Shown: positions 9,015 through 18,404 of the stretch, piece by piece
How the letters are laid out: every line of letters starts with the position of its first letter
Position numbering within the stretch: the stretch's first letter is position 1
Notes under the pieces: model-generated
The model's database searches: none
What the model was told of the DNA's origin: nothing
Seen by the model: the letters and a program-made list of their open reading frames with translations, nothing else
From: TA-21 sp035620895
GTDB taxonomy: Archaea > Thermoproteota > Nitrososphaeria > Nitrososphaerales > Nitrososphaeraceae
Reading direction: 5' to 3'
NCBI GenBank assembly: GCA_035620895.1
Contig: DASPFY010000017.1
Coordinates: 71,868-135,867, forward strand
Length of the DNA: 64,000 nucleotides
Made by a program: the position numbers and the translations under genes

Positions 9015-10481
9015 TTAGCCAGTACTTATCTCCTTCATAAAAATATTCGGGTCAAGTTTGGAAAATTCCTTCAAATTTATCATTTCTCCTTTCGCCATTA
9101 TTTCTCTAACCTTCTTTCCAGCAGTAGGTTCATTCCACCACTTTTCACCGAACCTATTGGTTAGGTACCTTTCTAATTCTGCAGCTCGGACAGCAGCTAT
9201 CATATAACTTGGTACATACATTATTGACTCTGGGAGAATATGATGTAACATCCAATATTCTCCAGGTACTTCAAGACCCATATACTTCTTGATTAACTTT
9301 TCATACGATCTACTTGCTTCATAGATTGTAAGACTTTTTTCCCAAAATTCCATTTTCATTAATGAATTTGCGGCATAAAAAACGACAAAAAATAGCTCCA
9401 TGAATTTATTTTTCCGGACAAGTTCACTTAAGACTTTATCGTTTGTGATTCCAATATCCTTCAAATATAATGGGTTTCTAGTCAATCTCTCAATTAGTAT
9501 AGAAAATATTTCAGCTATCCCCATTGAAAATTTGTATTTTTCCCAATAGCTCAATTCCGAGTCTATTGAAGAGGCATGTATGGCATGTCCAGTTTCATGA
9601 TAGCAGCTTTGCAAATTAAAGTAAGGACTTTCGCTCTTGTACAAGACCCTTATATCATCAGGAATTTTTACAAAGAAGCAAATCGGTGATGGATATTTGT
9701 TTGGCCTGTCATACGTATCAAAGTGTATTTTTGAAAAATCAAACCCAATGGAGCCTAAAGTCCTCTTAACAGTAACGACAGGATTAATTTTAGAAAAATA
9801 TTTTTCCATACTCTTGAAAATTCTGTTGCGAAAAAAATAAAAATCATCATAATATTCAGGATCCTTTCCAATAAGCTCAGTACCAATTTTTAATTCACTC
9901 CTGAATGGTATTGTTGCGCGTTGTCCCATATCCGAAACCAAACTTTTGAGTTTGGATAGAATTATTTTTTCACTAATTAGATAACCGTCCAAGGGTGTAA
10001 ATGATCCTTTTGAATTTTCTTCGATCTTGTCAGAATAACTAGAATAAATTTTTTTGATTTTTTTAAATCGTAAATTAATTACAGGAGCAATATACTTTGT
10101 CTTCTTGACAAATTCGTCAAAAACAACTCTTCTTTTTTTGTGGTCTTTCTCAAAGCTATTAAACTGTCTCCAAGTGTTCCAGTTAACCTGTTTTCCATTA
10201 TACTTGAAATCTCTGCTTCTTATCTTGGTACCTCTTAACCCGTGCAATTTCAATTCAAGGGGTTTTGTTAAAGCATTAGAAATGTTTTCTATTGAAGACA
10301 GCACCAATATCCTCGGTTCAGAAAATGATCTTACGAATATTTCTGAGATCAAAAAGTTCATTTTGGACAAATTTTCAATATTTTTTTTATCATATTCATA
10401 GCCTGCAAATTGTAAATATTGTTCATTGGTTTCGGCACTATACAGTGTCTCATCCACCTTACACCATTCCATCAGATTCAA
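9015..10481 (-). CDS. M3-like (thimet/oligoendopeptidase F family) metallopeptidase
   Basis: A 488-residue, mostly helical protein with a gluzincin active site: HETGHAIHAS near residue 295 supplies two zinc-binding histidines and the catalytic glutamate, and GIAEIFSILIERL about 30 residues later provides the third zinc ligand, as in peptidase family M3. A C-terminal HHILPESIMYVPSYMIA block also matches M3 enzymes. There is no signal peptide, so it probably digests oligopeptides in the cytoplasm. The N-terminal region is charged and divergent, so the exact subfamily is uncertain. It is transcribed away from cdvB. Confidence 0.7.
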   Translation of the reverse strand: MNLMEWCKVDETLYSAETNEQYLQFAGYEYDKKNIENLSKMNFLISEIFVRSFSEPRILVLSSIENISNALTKPLELKLHGLRGTKIRSRDFKYNGKQVNWNTWRQFNSFEKDHKKRRVVFDEFVKKTKYIAPVINLRFKKIKKIYSSYSDKIEENSKGSFTPLDGYLISEKIILSKLKSLVSDMGQRATIPFRSELKIGTELIGKDPEYYDDFYFFRNRIFKSMEKYFSKINPVVTVKRTLGSIGFDFSKIHFDTYDRPNKYPSPICFFVKIPDDIRVLYKSESPYFNLQSCYHETGHAIHASSIDSELSYWEKYKFSMGIAEIFSILIERLTRNPLYLKDIGITNDKVLSELVRKNKFMELFFVVFYAANSLMKMEFWEKSLTIYEASRSYEKLIKKYMGLEVPGEYWMLHHILPESIMYVPSYMIAAVRAAELERYLTNRFGEKWWNEPTAGKKVREIMAKGEMINLKEFSKLDPNIFMKEISTG

Positions 10482-10674
10482 TTGAGATAATTCTAGGCTA
10501 AAAGATATTTAAGTCGGTTAATAAATCGCACACAAAAAAGCAGTTTGTAAAGTGTTGAGATAGTATGATAGAAAAAAATACTAGAAGTATGTGTGAACAT
10601 GTTTAGAAAATATTACTAGCAGGTTATTCAAATATGACACTTTGATTTAACGTCTACTGATTAGTTTAGATGCT

Positions 10675-11331
10675 ATGACTAGCTTTTCAAACCAGTGGAA
10701 TAAGGAGGCCAAAAAGGACCCTACTGAAAGGATTAGAGAGAGCTTGAGGACGCAGAAACCTCTAAAACCGACTATGGAAACAGCAAAGAATCGACTGGGA
10801 ATTCAAACACAAAAATTAGATTCACTTCTGGAAAAATTAAAATCTAAAGATAGAACTCTTTTTGATCAAATTGTTACCCATTTACAAAATCATGATAGTC
10901 AGCAGAGTAAGATGCTTTCTAATGAACTCTCACAAGTTAGGCGAACAATCAAGACTATTTCGCAATTAAAAATGTCACTTGAGCAGGTTCATATGAGATT
11001 AGAATCTACTATAGATATCGGAGATGCATTAACAGCATTAAAACCAGCTGTTGGAACACTTTCAAAAGTAAAAACAGGACTAAATGGACTAATGCCAAAT
11101 GTGGATACTGAGTTGGGAGAGATTAATGATGTCTTTAGTGATATTATGGTAAATGCCAATAGTACTTCTGACATAGGATTTGCGCTAAACCCTTCAGGAG
11201 GAGATATGAATAACATACTTGCAGAAGCAAGCATAGTGGCAGAACAAAGGGTTACCGACAACTTTCCAGATGCACCTATGGGTACATTTAACAGGAATTC
11301 CAGATCTTCAATTGGAGAACATACAGAGTAA
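10675..11331 (+). CDS. cdvB: CdvB-family ESCRT-III-like protein
   Basis: A 218-residue protein resembling the Snf7/ESCRT-III domain of archaeal cell-division proteins. The N-terminal half (about residues 15-130) is a basic, helical core containing ESLRTQKPLKP, KLKSKDRTLFDQIV and RRTIKTISQLKMSLEQVHMRLE; the C-terminal part is acidic and flexible, as in proteins whose tail controls polymerisation. Thaumarchaea usually carry several CdvB paralogues besides CdvA and CdvC; neither of those is nearby, so this may be an accessory paralogue rather than the main division gene. It precedes cutA by 49 bp. Confidence 0.8.
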   Translation: MTSFSNQWNKEAKKDPTERIRESLRTQKPLKPTMETAKNRLGIQTQKLDSLLEKLKSKDRTLFDQIVTHLQNHDSQQSKMLSNELSQVRRTIKTISQLKMSLEQVHMRLESTIDIGDALTALKPAVGTLSKVKTGLNGLMPNVDTELGEINDVFSDIMVNANSTSDIGFALNPSGGDMNNILAEASIVAEQRVTDNFPDAPMGTFNRNSRSSIGEHTE

Positions 11332-11380
11332 TTACTCTTTCTAATTTTTCGAAATTGGCCAGTATAATCAAAGATTACAA

Positions 11381-11716
11381 ATGAATGCTAAGAAAGTAAA
11401 AGTATCACCAAGTAGAGGATCAATAATAATTTCCACATTTCAGTCTAGAAAATCAGCAAGCAAGATAGCGAAAGAAATGATTTCAAGAAAGCTGTGTGCA
11501 TGTGTAAACATTATCAAAATAAATTCATTTTATTACTGGAAGAAGAAGATACAATATGATAATGAGTATCTTTGTTTTTTTAAAACTGTTTCATCTGACA
11601 AACTAAAAAAAGAATTAAAAAAAATTCATCCGTACGAAGTACCTGAAATTATTGAAGTTAAAATTGATAGCATTGACAAAGAGTACCTTGGATGGTTAAT
11701 TGGTTCAGTTTCTTAA
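11381..11716 (+). CDS. cutA: CutA1 divalent-cation tolerance protein
   Basis: Small trimeric ferredoxin-like protein of the CutA1 family, linked to copper tolerance in bacteria and otherwise of unclear role. Conserved blocks are IIISTFQSRKSASKIAKEM, RKLCACVNII and NSFYYWKKKIQYDNEY, and the C-terminal HPYEVPEIIEVKI, which is highly characteristic. At 111 residues it is a normal length. It lies 49 bp after cdvB on the same strand and is convergent with pelA. Confidence 0.9.
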   Translation: MNAKKVKVSPSRGSIIISTFQSRKSASKIAKEMISRKLCACVNIIKINSFYYWKKKIQYDNEYLCFFKTVSSDKLKKELKKIHPYEVPEIIEVKIDSIDKEYLGWLIGSVS

Positions 11717-11738
11717 TGAGTGTTTATCTGTCAATATG

Positions 11739-12806
11739 TTATCTTATTGCAAATCTAAGAAGTCCTACGACTCCTCCTAAGGAAGAAACTCTAAGCCCAA
11801 TGTCGGTAGAGGCATCTACGCCGTATATTTTTCCTCCAATAGCCTCTGTAGAATTCAATAAATTGATGAATTCAACCTCATTGAGCTTTTCTAATATAGA
11901 GTTAGAATAAATCAAGCTTTCTATTGATTTGTTATTTATTGCATCTCTTACTTCATTAACTCCAATGGCATATTTAGGCTCACTTTTGTGAATTAGATAA
12001 ATTAGTTTGTCCAGTAAAGACGAGACTATTCCAATCTTACTTGCCTTTAATAGCTCTTTTAGAGACGTGGATCGTAGGGATACAAAAATACCGTCCTCAC
12101 CGGCCACGTCTATTCCTTCCAGGACTGTAATCTTATCAGTGACTTCTTTGGAGAGAAAGTTGAAAAATCTCCTCTTGGTTTCTCCTGGTCCGAATAAAAC
12201 CAGCATTTGTTTTTGGGAGTGTAAATTAGTAACACTCTTAATCCCTATGAGTATTTCCTCAAAGAATCTGTCTATATTTGCATTTATCATTCTAGCACCT
12301 TGAAACCTTTTTCCACTCTGACCTGAGTAAATATTCGGTAAAATCTTTACATGAGTACCCGTTACTAATGCTATGGCAGCTTCCTGAATATCAATTGAAA
12401 TTAAGAGGTAAATTGTATCGTTGCCCGAATTCTTTAATATATCACTTTGAATTTTCTTCCACTGTTTTTTTTCTAAAATTATCATGTCATCTACTTTGAT
12501 TGATATAGAATGGTGAACCCCCTTTGAAACTAACTCGTTGTTACTATTTAATATAGTACCTCCAATTCTTATTCGATCAACAGTACCATCAAATTTGATG
12601 TTCTCAATTCTTAGTAATATTCTTATTTTTACTCGCTCGCCTTTATCAGGTCTTGAAAATTCAGATCTCTGTTTAATGGATCTTGTGGTATCTGTGATAA
12701 TGTAATCGTTGATTTCTATTATTCTTCTTAAGGTAAATAGATCGTCCAGGTCTTCTGGGATTATCGCTTTAGATTTTTCAGAATGCTTTGAATCCCGTAC
12801 AATCAT
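11739..12806 (-). CDS. pelA: Pelota (aPelota/Dom34), mRNA surveillance factor
   Basis: Ribosome rescue factor related to aRF1 that acts on stalled ribosomes with an EF1A-type GTPase and ABCE1. The 355 residues cover an N-terminal Sm-like domain (blocks DDLFTLRRIIEIND, VKIRILLRIENIKFD, GVHHSISI), a central RNase H-like domain (ALVTGTHVKIL, RFFEEILIG, LVLFGPGETKRRFFNFL) and a C-terminal domain ending ISSLGGVVGLLRFAIR, the usual LGGIAAILRF-type tail. There is no GGQ motif, as expected for Pelota. It is 30 bp downstream of an uncharacterised gene on the same strand and probably cotranscribed. Confidence 0.92.
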   Translation of the reverse strand: MIVRDSKHSEKSKAIIPEDLDDLFTLRRIIEINDYIITDTTRSIKQRSEFSRPDKGERVKIRILLRIENIKFDGTVDRIRIGGTILNSNNELVSKGVHHSISIKVDDMIILEKKQWKKIQSDILKNSGNDTIYLLISIDIQEAAIALVTGTHVKILPNIYSGQSGKRFQGARMINANIDRFFEEILIGIKSVTNLHSQKQMLVLFGPGETKRRFFNFLSKEVTDKITVLEGIDVAGEDGIFVSLRSTSLKELLKASKIGIVSSLLDKLIYLIHKSEPKYAIGVNEVRDAINNKSIESLIYSNSILEKLNEVEFINLLNSTEAIGGKIYGVDASTDIGLRVSSLGGVVGLLRFAIR

Positions 12807-12836
12807 CTGAATTATTATTCACATTATTTCTTATTA

Positions 12837-13280
12837 TTAACTGGACCCGGCATTCAATTTCGAGTCGTTCTTGATTTCGTTACTATGTTTTGAGGTTTCA
12901 AGGTAACTGTTTACCCATTCTTGAGTTATTACTCCTGATTCAACAAGATTCACCAGTGCATTTGGTGATGCCTCTCCAGTTACCTTTCCATTTTTCCTTC
13001 TAGTTTGTCTCCATTTAAGTTGTGTATTTCCAGTTTTTGAAGAATAAATAATCCCAAGCACTTCTTTGGCGTTTACGAACGTCATTTCACGAATTTTCTT
13101 AAGAGTCACCTTATCCACTGCTTCTATGTAAATCGCTCCTGGCCCTTCTTCACGTTCAGGAAATAATTCATAGTCATGCATGTAACTTTCGGGTATAAAG
13201 GATCTACAAGTACTTACGATTATGAATCTCCTGAAGCTTTCAAGCGAACATGCAGCTTCTATTAATACCAATGTCTCCAT
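12837..13280 (-). CDS. Uncharacterised protein upstream of pelA
   Basis: A 147-residue soluble protein that I do not recognise. It opens with a hydrophobic strand (METLVLIEAACSLESFRRF) and has a central alpha/beta-looking section with ADIYIEA-like strand GAIYIEAVDKVTLKKIREM, a basic stretch WRQTRRKNGK, and a polar C-terminal tail. It sits just upstream of pelA (30 bp), so a link to translation or RNA quality control is possible but is guilt by association. It is likely to be a lineage-restricted conserved gene. Confidence 0.6.
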   Translation of the reverse strand: METLVLIEAACSLESFRRFIIVSTCRSFIPESYMHDYELFPEREEGPGAIYIEAVDKVTLKKIREMTFVNAKEVLGIIYSSKTGNTQLKWRQTRRKNGKVTGEASPNALVNLVESGVITQEWVNSYLETSKHSNEIKNDSKLNAGSS

Positions 13281-13633
13281 AGGATTAGTTGCTATTTATC
13301 AAGTTTCTGAAAATCAATTTAAATATGGATTATTTTTATTCTTTATTTAGTATTTATCATTAAAATCAATATTTTTGTTACGTAATCTTACCTACTTTTC
13401 ATACTTTTCAAACGTTACCAATTTTTATTCCTGAGTTTATAATAGTCAAGTTATGTATATGCATGATAGTAAATCAAATTATTTTTAGGGGACAAACTCC
13501 TAACTCAAGATCTACTTCATATCGTCTTCAGTAGGGCTATTCCGTCATTGTTTGTCCTTTACTATTACTCCTGAGGACACTTAAATATTAGACTCTATTT
13601 GTGAAAAATGGTTGAGGATTTGAAATTCAAACT
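13281..13633. other. 353-bp intergenic region with no supported gene
   Basis: AT-rich spacer between the starts of the uncharacterised gene at 13280 and the stop of the TrmB regulator at 13634. It should contain the promoter of the minus-strand 13280-to-pelA unit near its left end (an AAATATGGATTATTTTTATT stretch at about 13321-13340 provides TATA-like sequence on the opposite strand). I see no ORF with plausible coding content and no stable hairpin. Confidence 0.4.
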
Positions 13634-14401
13634 TTATTTTGAACTTGCGTCAGACCATAAATAGCTAAAGTATTCCTTGGCAAATCCTGTCAAACCGATA
13701 TGATTCGCCCAAATTGCGATTGGCTCTACAGATCCCTTTTCATTTCTTCCATTTCCAAGTAATATCACAACCTGATTAATATCACCGATGACTCCTCCCC
13801 CAAACATATTGTTCTTAACCCTAACTTCAGCTACCCTTGATATCGTTAAAATTGTTTCTTTGCTTGTATTTTCAGAAACAAGGACTGCAATTTTTACGCC
13901 TTTCTCTGACAGTGTTCTTAACGTCGACTGAATAATGCCGACAATGTTTTCCGCCCCTTGAGGTAGCGCAATTAGCAATTCCTTCTTACAGTTTTGAATT
14001 ATTTCTTGAACCTTATTAGCGATATTAAACAAACCCATTACCACCCATATCTCTGGCCTTTCCTTAATCCCTGTTTTTTCGTAAATGGGCATTAGTTCCT
14101 GTATTATCAACTCATTGTTAGAGTCCATCTTTTTTTCAATCAATGTCCTAGTCGCCTCTGTTGCAGTTTGGGGTGAATTTGGAAAGAATTTCTGTGGTCT
14201 TGAGCTATTAGATTCAATCCAGCCTCTCTCTTCTAAAGAATTTAAAACTTCATATATCTTTGAATAAGGCACATTCGATTTTTTACTTATCTCAGAAGCC
14301 GCCATCGACCCGTTTGCAAGCAATGAAATGTAAACTTTTATTTCATAACTCCCCAAACCTACTTCTTCCATTGCTTTCTTGGTCTTATCAGATAAACTCA
14401 T
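13634..14401 (-). CDS. TrmB-family transcriptional regulator
   Basis: DNA-binding regulator of 255 residues. An N-terminal winged helix-turn-helix of the TrmB type covers about residues 5-75 (YEIKVYISLLANGSMAASEI, VPYSKIYEVLNSLEERGWIE), followed by a helical linker and a C-terminal effector domain (RPEIWVVMGLFNI, KELLIALPQGAENIVGII, EVRVKNNMFGGGVIGD). I chose ATG 14401 (MSLSDKTKK) because the upstream extension to 14464 is hydrophobic and unlike the family. It is divergent from the Tes-like radical SAM gene with a 153-bp shared promoter region, so it may regulate that gene; this is inference. The effector is unknown; the domain is shorter than in sugar-responsive TrmB proteins. Confidence 0.85.
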   Translation of the reverse strand: MSLSDKTKKAMEEVGLGSYEIKVYISLLANGSMAASEISKKSNVPYSKIYEVLNSLEERGWIESNSSRPQKFFPNSPQTATEATRTLIEKKMDSNNELIIQELMPIYEKTGIKERPEIWVVMGLFNIANKVQEIIQNCKKELLIALPQGAENIVGIIQSTLRTLSEKGVKIAVLVSENTSKETILTISRVAEVRVKNNMFGGGVIGDINQVVILLGNGRNEKGSVEPIAIWANHIGLTGFAKEYFSYLWSDASSK

Positions 14402-14554
14402 AATAATGGTTAGACTGGATAACAGAAACATACTATATATTTTAGATGTACTATTTACTCTCAATCGATAACCAAACTAATCACCATATTATTAGTTACA
14501 TTATACTTATATAGGAAATCGACAAAATCGACATGAATACTTAGGTGAGTTTAA

Positions 14555-16267
14555 GTGGAATTAATACAAATATCTAATCGTACCGTAAATAAGGTTAACA
14601 CAGACAAGAGGACTATACGATTTACTCAAAGTATCTGTCCAGATTGCAACATGATTCTTGACGCTGAAGTTTTTGAAAGAGAAGGTAAAGTCTTCATGAC
14701 TAAAACCTGTCCTACACACGGTGAATGCGAGGAATTGTACTTCGGTTCATACAAGATGTACAATAAATTTAGCACATATTGGATGGATGGGAAGGGCGCA
14801 CACGCACCAAATGTTATGGTGGACAAGTGCGCATGCCCGACTAACTGTGGATTATGTACCAACCATCTGTCACATTCCGGACTTGCTAATATGATAGTCA
14901 CTAATAGATGCGATCTTACATGCTGGTACTGCTTCTTTTATGTTAAAAAGGGATTAGAAGGTGCTTACCTTTATGAACCCAATCATGAACAAGTTCGAGC
15001 CATGATGAAAACTCTAAAGGCTGAAAAACCAATTGCTGGAAACTCAATCCAAATTACAGGCGGTGAACCTATGTTAAGAGATGATATCACAGACATCATC
15101 AGGATTATGAAAGAAGAGGGTGTTGATCATGTGCAAATGAACACTAATGGTATCAAATTGGCGCTTTCTCCAGAGACTATGCGTCAGGTAAGAAATGCTG
15201 GAGTAAGTAATCTATATTTGTCATTCGATGGAGTCACTCCAAGAACGAATCCAAAGAACCATTGGGAAGTTCCATATGCTCTGGAATCTGCTAGAAAATG
15301 TGGAACTACTGTAGTGTTCGTTCCTACCGTAATAAAGTCCATCAACGATCATGAATTAGGTCCGATTATTAGATATGCTCAAAAGCATCTTGATGTAGTT
15401 CATGCTGTAAACTTCCAACCGGTTTCATTAACTGGAAGAATGGGCAAAAAAGAACGAGAAAAATATAGAATTACCATACCTGACTGTATAGAAAGAATAC
15501 AAGAACAAACCAATGGAGAAATTTCAATGGATGATTGGTTCCCAGTTCCATCATGTATGCCACTAACAAATGTAATCGAAGCATTTAGCAAAAAGCCAAA
15601 GTATGAACTTTCAATTCATTTTGCTTGCGGTGCTGGAACCTATGTATTTGAGGACACTCAAACCAAGAAGTTAATTCCACTTACATCCTTTGTCGACCTT
15701 AAAGGTGTTTTGGAATATTTCGAAGAAAAGGCTGAAGAGATAAGATCAGGCGCAAATAGGTACTATGCAATGTTACAAGTTATTAGAAAACTAAACCAAT
15801 TCATTGACAGAGACAAACAGCCTCATGGATTGAACCTTGCAAAGATGTTCTCTAGTATACTGTTGAAGCGTAATTTTGACTCGGTAGGTTCATGGCATGT
15901 TCGTTCACTGTTCTTAGGAATGATGCACTTCCAGGACAAATATAACGAAGATCTAGAGAGGCTGCAGAGATGTGATATTCACTATTTGACACCCGACTTG
16001 AGAATTATTCCATTCTGCGCATTTAATGTAATTCCAGAATGGTACAGAGATAGAATCCAAAAGAAATACAGCATCCCTGTTGAAGAATGGGAAAAAGCTC
16101 ATGGACAAACGCTTGAAGCAGGTTTGTACCGCGGTATTATGAGAAAAGGTAAACCTGAGGCACAAATGGGATGCGCAATGTCTGAAATGCACAAGGCAGC
16201 TGCCGAATCAATGGAAAATGACGACCACAAGGCCGTTGAATTAAGAAACGGAATGGCTGGCGCCTAA
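14555..16267 (+). CDS. Radical SAM protein, Tes-like (tetraether lipid synthase family)
   Basis: A 570-residue radical SAM enzyme. The N-terminus holds Cys motifs CPDC (28-31), CPTHG (52-56) and CACPTNCGLC (92-101), probably binding zinc or extra iron-sulphur clusters; the radical SAM motif is C119-C123-C126 (CDLTCWYC), followed by ITGGEPMLRDD. This arrangement matches the MJ0619/MA_1486 group, where the Tes enzyme joins archaeol chains into GDGT tetraethers. It starts with GTG at 14555, preceded by an AGGTGAG Shine-Dalgarno-like sequence 5 nt away and a TTATATAG box at 14508-14515. A divergent TrmB regulator lies upstream. Thaumarchaea make GDGT membranes, so the role is plausible, but several paralogues of this family exist and the substrate here is not proven. 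Confidence 0.68.
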   Translation: MELIQISNRTVNKVNTDKRTIRFTQSICPDCNMILDAEVFEREGKVFMTKTCPTHGECEELYFGSYKMYNKFSTYWMDGKGAHAPNVMVDKCACPTNCGLCTNHLSHSGLANMIVTNRCDLTCWYCFFYVKKGLEGAYLYEPNHEQVRAMMKTLKAEKPIAGNSIQITGGEPMLRDDITDIIRIMKEEGVDHVQMNTNGIKLALSPETMRQVRNAGVSNLYLSFDGVTPRTNPKNHWEVPYALESARKCGTTVVFVPTVIKSINDHELGPIIRYAQKHLDVVHAVNFQPVSLTGRMGKKEREKYRITIPDCIERIQEQTNGEISMDDWFPVPSCMPLTNVIEAFSKKPKYELSIHFACGAGTYVFEDTQTKKLIPLTSFVDLKGVLEYFEEKAEEIRSGANRYYAMLQVIRKLNQFIDRDKQPHGLNLAKMFSSILLKRNFDSVGSWHVRSLFLGMMHFQDKYNEDLERLQRCDIHYLTPDLRIIPFCAFNVIPEWYRDRIQKKYSIPVEEWEKAHGQTLEAGLYRGIMRKGKPEAQMGCAMSEMHKAAAESMENDDHKAVELRNGMAGA

Positions 16268-16544
16268 CTATCAGCATCAAGGTCTAATAAATATCGCTAA
16301 ATTTTTTAATTTCTCTGCCTATTTACTTGTTATCCATGTATTTCTACATGGTATAAATAATATTCCAGACTCTGCTATATTTTCTGACTGCGTTACCAAA
16401 TATTATTACCAAAAGAAATGTTTTCTAAATAAGATTCTTATCAATCGAAGCTTTGTATCTATATGCTATATGAAATGAATTTGGGCAAGCATTTAATCAG
16501 AATCATAACAAGCTTTAATTGAATGCAGTTTCCTCTTTTTCTCA

Positions 16545-17405
16545 ATGTCTAATATGAAATATATTCAACTTGAACCGCAAGGTGAAATCGCTCTACTTCG
16601 AATCAACAGGCCTGATGCTCTGAACGCAATGAATATCGATGTTGTATCAGAGCTTTCTCGAACAGTGGATATAGTAGGCGCAGACGAAAGTATCAAAGTT
16701 GTAATAATAACAGGAGCTGGCGAAAAATCATTTTGCGCTGGTGCGGATATTTCATACATGGTCAACATAGATCCAATAACTGCGGAAAAATATGCATCAT
16801 CAGCACAATCTGTTTTGAATAAGATTGAACGTCTGGACAAACCTGTGATAGGAGCTGTTAATGGATATGCACTTGGAGGCGGTTGCGAATTGGCAATGGT
16901 GTGTGATATCAGGATTGCATCCAGTAATGCAAAACTTGGACAACCTGAAGTAACTATAGGAATTCCACCTGGATGGGGAGGTACACAAAGATTGATGAGG
17001 TTAGTAGGACCCGCAAGAGCAAAGGAACTAGTTTTTACGGGCAGGATGGTCTCTGCGGAGGAAGCTTTTCAATTGGGATTGGTAAATAATGTAATTAGCT
17101 TGACTTCAGATGATAATCTACCTCCAGAAGTTGCCAAAGATGATAAGGAGAAGCAAAAGGAACGGAATAATCAGATAGCAAAATTACTTAACAATAAGCT
17201 GATGAACGAGTGTGTTTCATTGGCCAAACAGATTGCAAAGAATAGTTTTAACGCTGTAAAAGTAAGTAAGATGTTGATAAACAGAGGTATGGATGCAGAT
17301 CTGGACACGGGACTCAGATTGGAAATTTATGGTTGGTCTTTGTGTTTTGCACACGAGGATAGGCAAAAGATGATGTCCGATTTTCTCAATAAAAGCAAAA
17401 AGTAA
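16545..17405 (+). CDS. Enoyl-CoA hydratase/crotonase; likely crotonyl-CoA hydratase or 3-hydroxypropionyl-CoA dehydratase
   Basis: Crotonase-fold enzyme of 286 residues. The oxyanion-hole segments are SFCAGADIS (62-70) and NGYALGGGCELA (106-117); the two catalytic glutamates are E115 and E135 (GQPEVTIGIPPGWGGTQ), so a hydratase/dehydratase activity is expected. In Nitrosopumilus the homologous crotonase Nmar_1308 serves both hydration steps of the hydroxypropionate/hydroxybutyrate carbon-fixation cycle, and this gene is a good candidate for the same role. An unusual lysine-rich insertion (about residues 185-215, containing PPEVAKDDKEKQKERNN) lies before the C-terminal helices. It is a single-gene unit. 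Confidence 0.82.
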   Translation: MSNMKYIQLEPQGEIALLRINRPDALNAMNIDVVSELSRTVDIVGADESIKVVIITGAGEKSFCAGADISYMVNIDPITAEKYASSAQSVLNKIERLDKPVIGAVNGYALGGGCELAMVCDIRIASSNAKLGQPEVTIGIPPGWGGTQRLMRLVGPARAKELVFTGRMVSAEEAFQLGLVNNVISLTSDDNLPPEVAKDDKEKQKERNNQIAKLLNNKLMNECVSLAKQIAKNSFNAVKVSKMLINRGMDADLDTGLRLEIYGWSLCFAHEDRQKMMSDFLNKSKK

Positions 17406-17442
17406 CATTATCTACTACTCTTTTTTTCCAATTTATTTTAAA

Positions 17443-18396
17443 TCAATATTTCGAAATAACTTTAGCTCCACCACCGGCACGACAAACATAAGCGTTACTC
17501 TGAGTTTTAGAATCAGCGAATACCTGTTCCATTGATTTCGCTATTTTATAGGCCTTCTTGGCCGAATTTGTAAAGGCTATCATTGATGGTCCAGCGCCGC
17601 TTATTGTTACTGCCAATGCACCAGAACGAATTGCATTTAATTTTAGTTTCTCATATCCAGGAATAAGACTCTTCCTAGCAGGTTCTACTATAATATCATT
17701 TATGCCACTTGTTAGAAGCTTGGTATCCTGATACAGAAAACCGCTTACCATCATACATGCATTTGCTAAATTTCTTGTATGATCTTCAATAGGTATAGTT
17801 TTGGGTATCAGGCTTCTTGCTAGTTTTGTTTTCTTAACTGGCGTTACCATTTGAGGAACACAAACCACTAGTACCAAATCTTTAGGTGTGTTTATTCTAA
17901 CAAATTGAAGTGTGGGAAATGATCTTACAATTACAAATCCTCCGAACAACGAAGCTACAACATTATCATAATGCTTTACGCCGGCACTACTAACTTCTCC
18001 CTCTGCAGCAAAATCTAATAATTCATTTTCTGTCAATTTACATTGAAAAAGTTCGTTGAATGCAGTAACGGCAGCTGCACTAGATGCCGCGCTACTTCCC
18101 AATCCCAGCCCTATCGGTACTCCTTTGGTTATCCGAATGTCAAGGTCATTTTTGATTTTGTATTTTTGAGCAATTTTCATTACTGAGAGACTTGCAGAAT
18201 TTTCCTCAGCTATTGAAGGTACTTTATTATTATTTTCTAATGTGATTTTTATCTTTCCATTCTTTGTTGCTAATTTACTGATAGATACGGTATCATAGAA
18301 AAGATCGAGTCCTAATCCGAAGACATCAAACCCTGGTCCTAGATTAGCGGTTGATGATGGTGCCCTTGCTTCACAAAAGTTCACGGATTCTTTCAT
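17443..18396 (-). CDS. thrB: Homoserine kinase
   Basis: GHMP-family kinase that phosphorylates homoserine in threonine biosynthesis. Motif 1 is PSSTANLGPGFDVFGLGLD near the N-terminus, motif 2 is PIGLGLGSSAASSAAAV (about residues 93-109) and motif 3 is ALAVTISGAGPSMIAF in the C-terminal domain; these are the homoserine kinase versions. The length of 317 residues is typical. Eight bases separate it from the upstream GPN-loop GTPase on the same strand, suggesting cotranscription. It connects with ilvA and aspartate kinase elsewhere in the window as aspartate-family amino acid genes, though not in one operon. Confidence 0.93.
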   Translation of the reverse strand: MKESVNFCEARAPSSTANLGPGFDVFGLGLDLFYDTVSISKLATKNGKIKITLENNNKVPSIAEENSASLSVMKIAQKYKIKNDLDIRITKGVPIGLGLGSSAASSAAAVTAFNELFQCKLTENELLDFAAEGEVSSAGVKHYDNVVASLFGGFVIVRSFPTLQFVRINTPKDLVLVVCVPQMVTPVKKTKLARSLIPKTIPIEDHTRNLANACMMVSGFLYQDTKLLTSGINDIIVEPARKSLIPGYEKLKLNAIRSGALAVTISGAGPSMIAFTNSAKKAYKIAKSMEQVFADSKTQSNAYVCRAGGGAKVISKY

Positions 18397-18404
18397 TCTT
18401 AATT

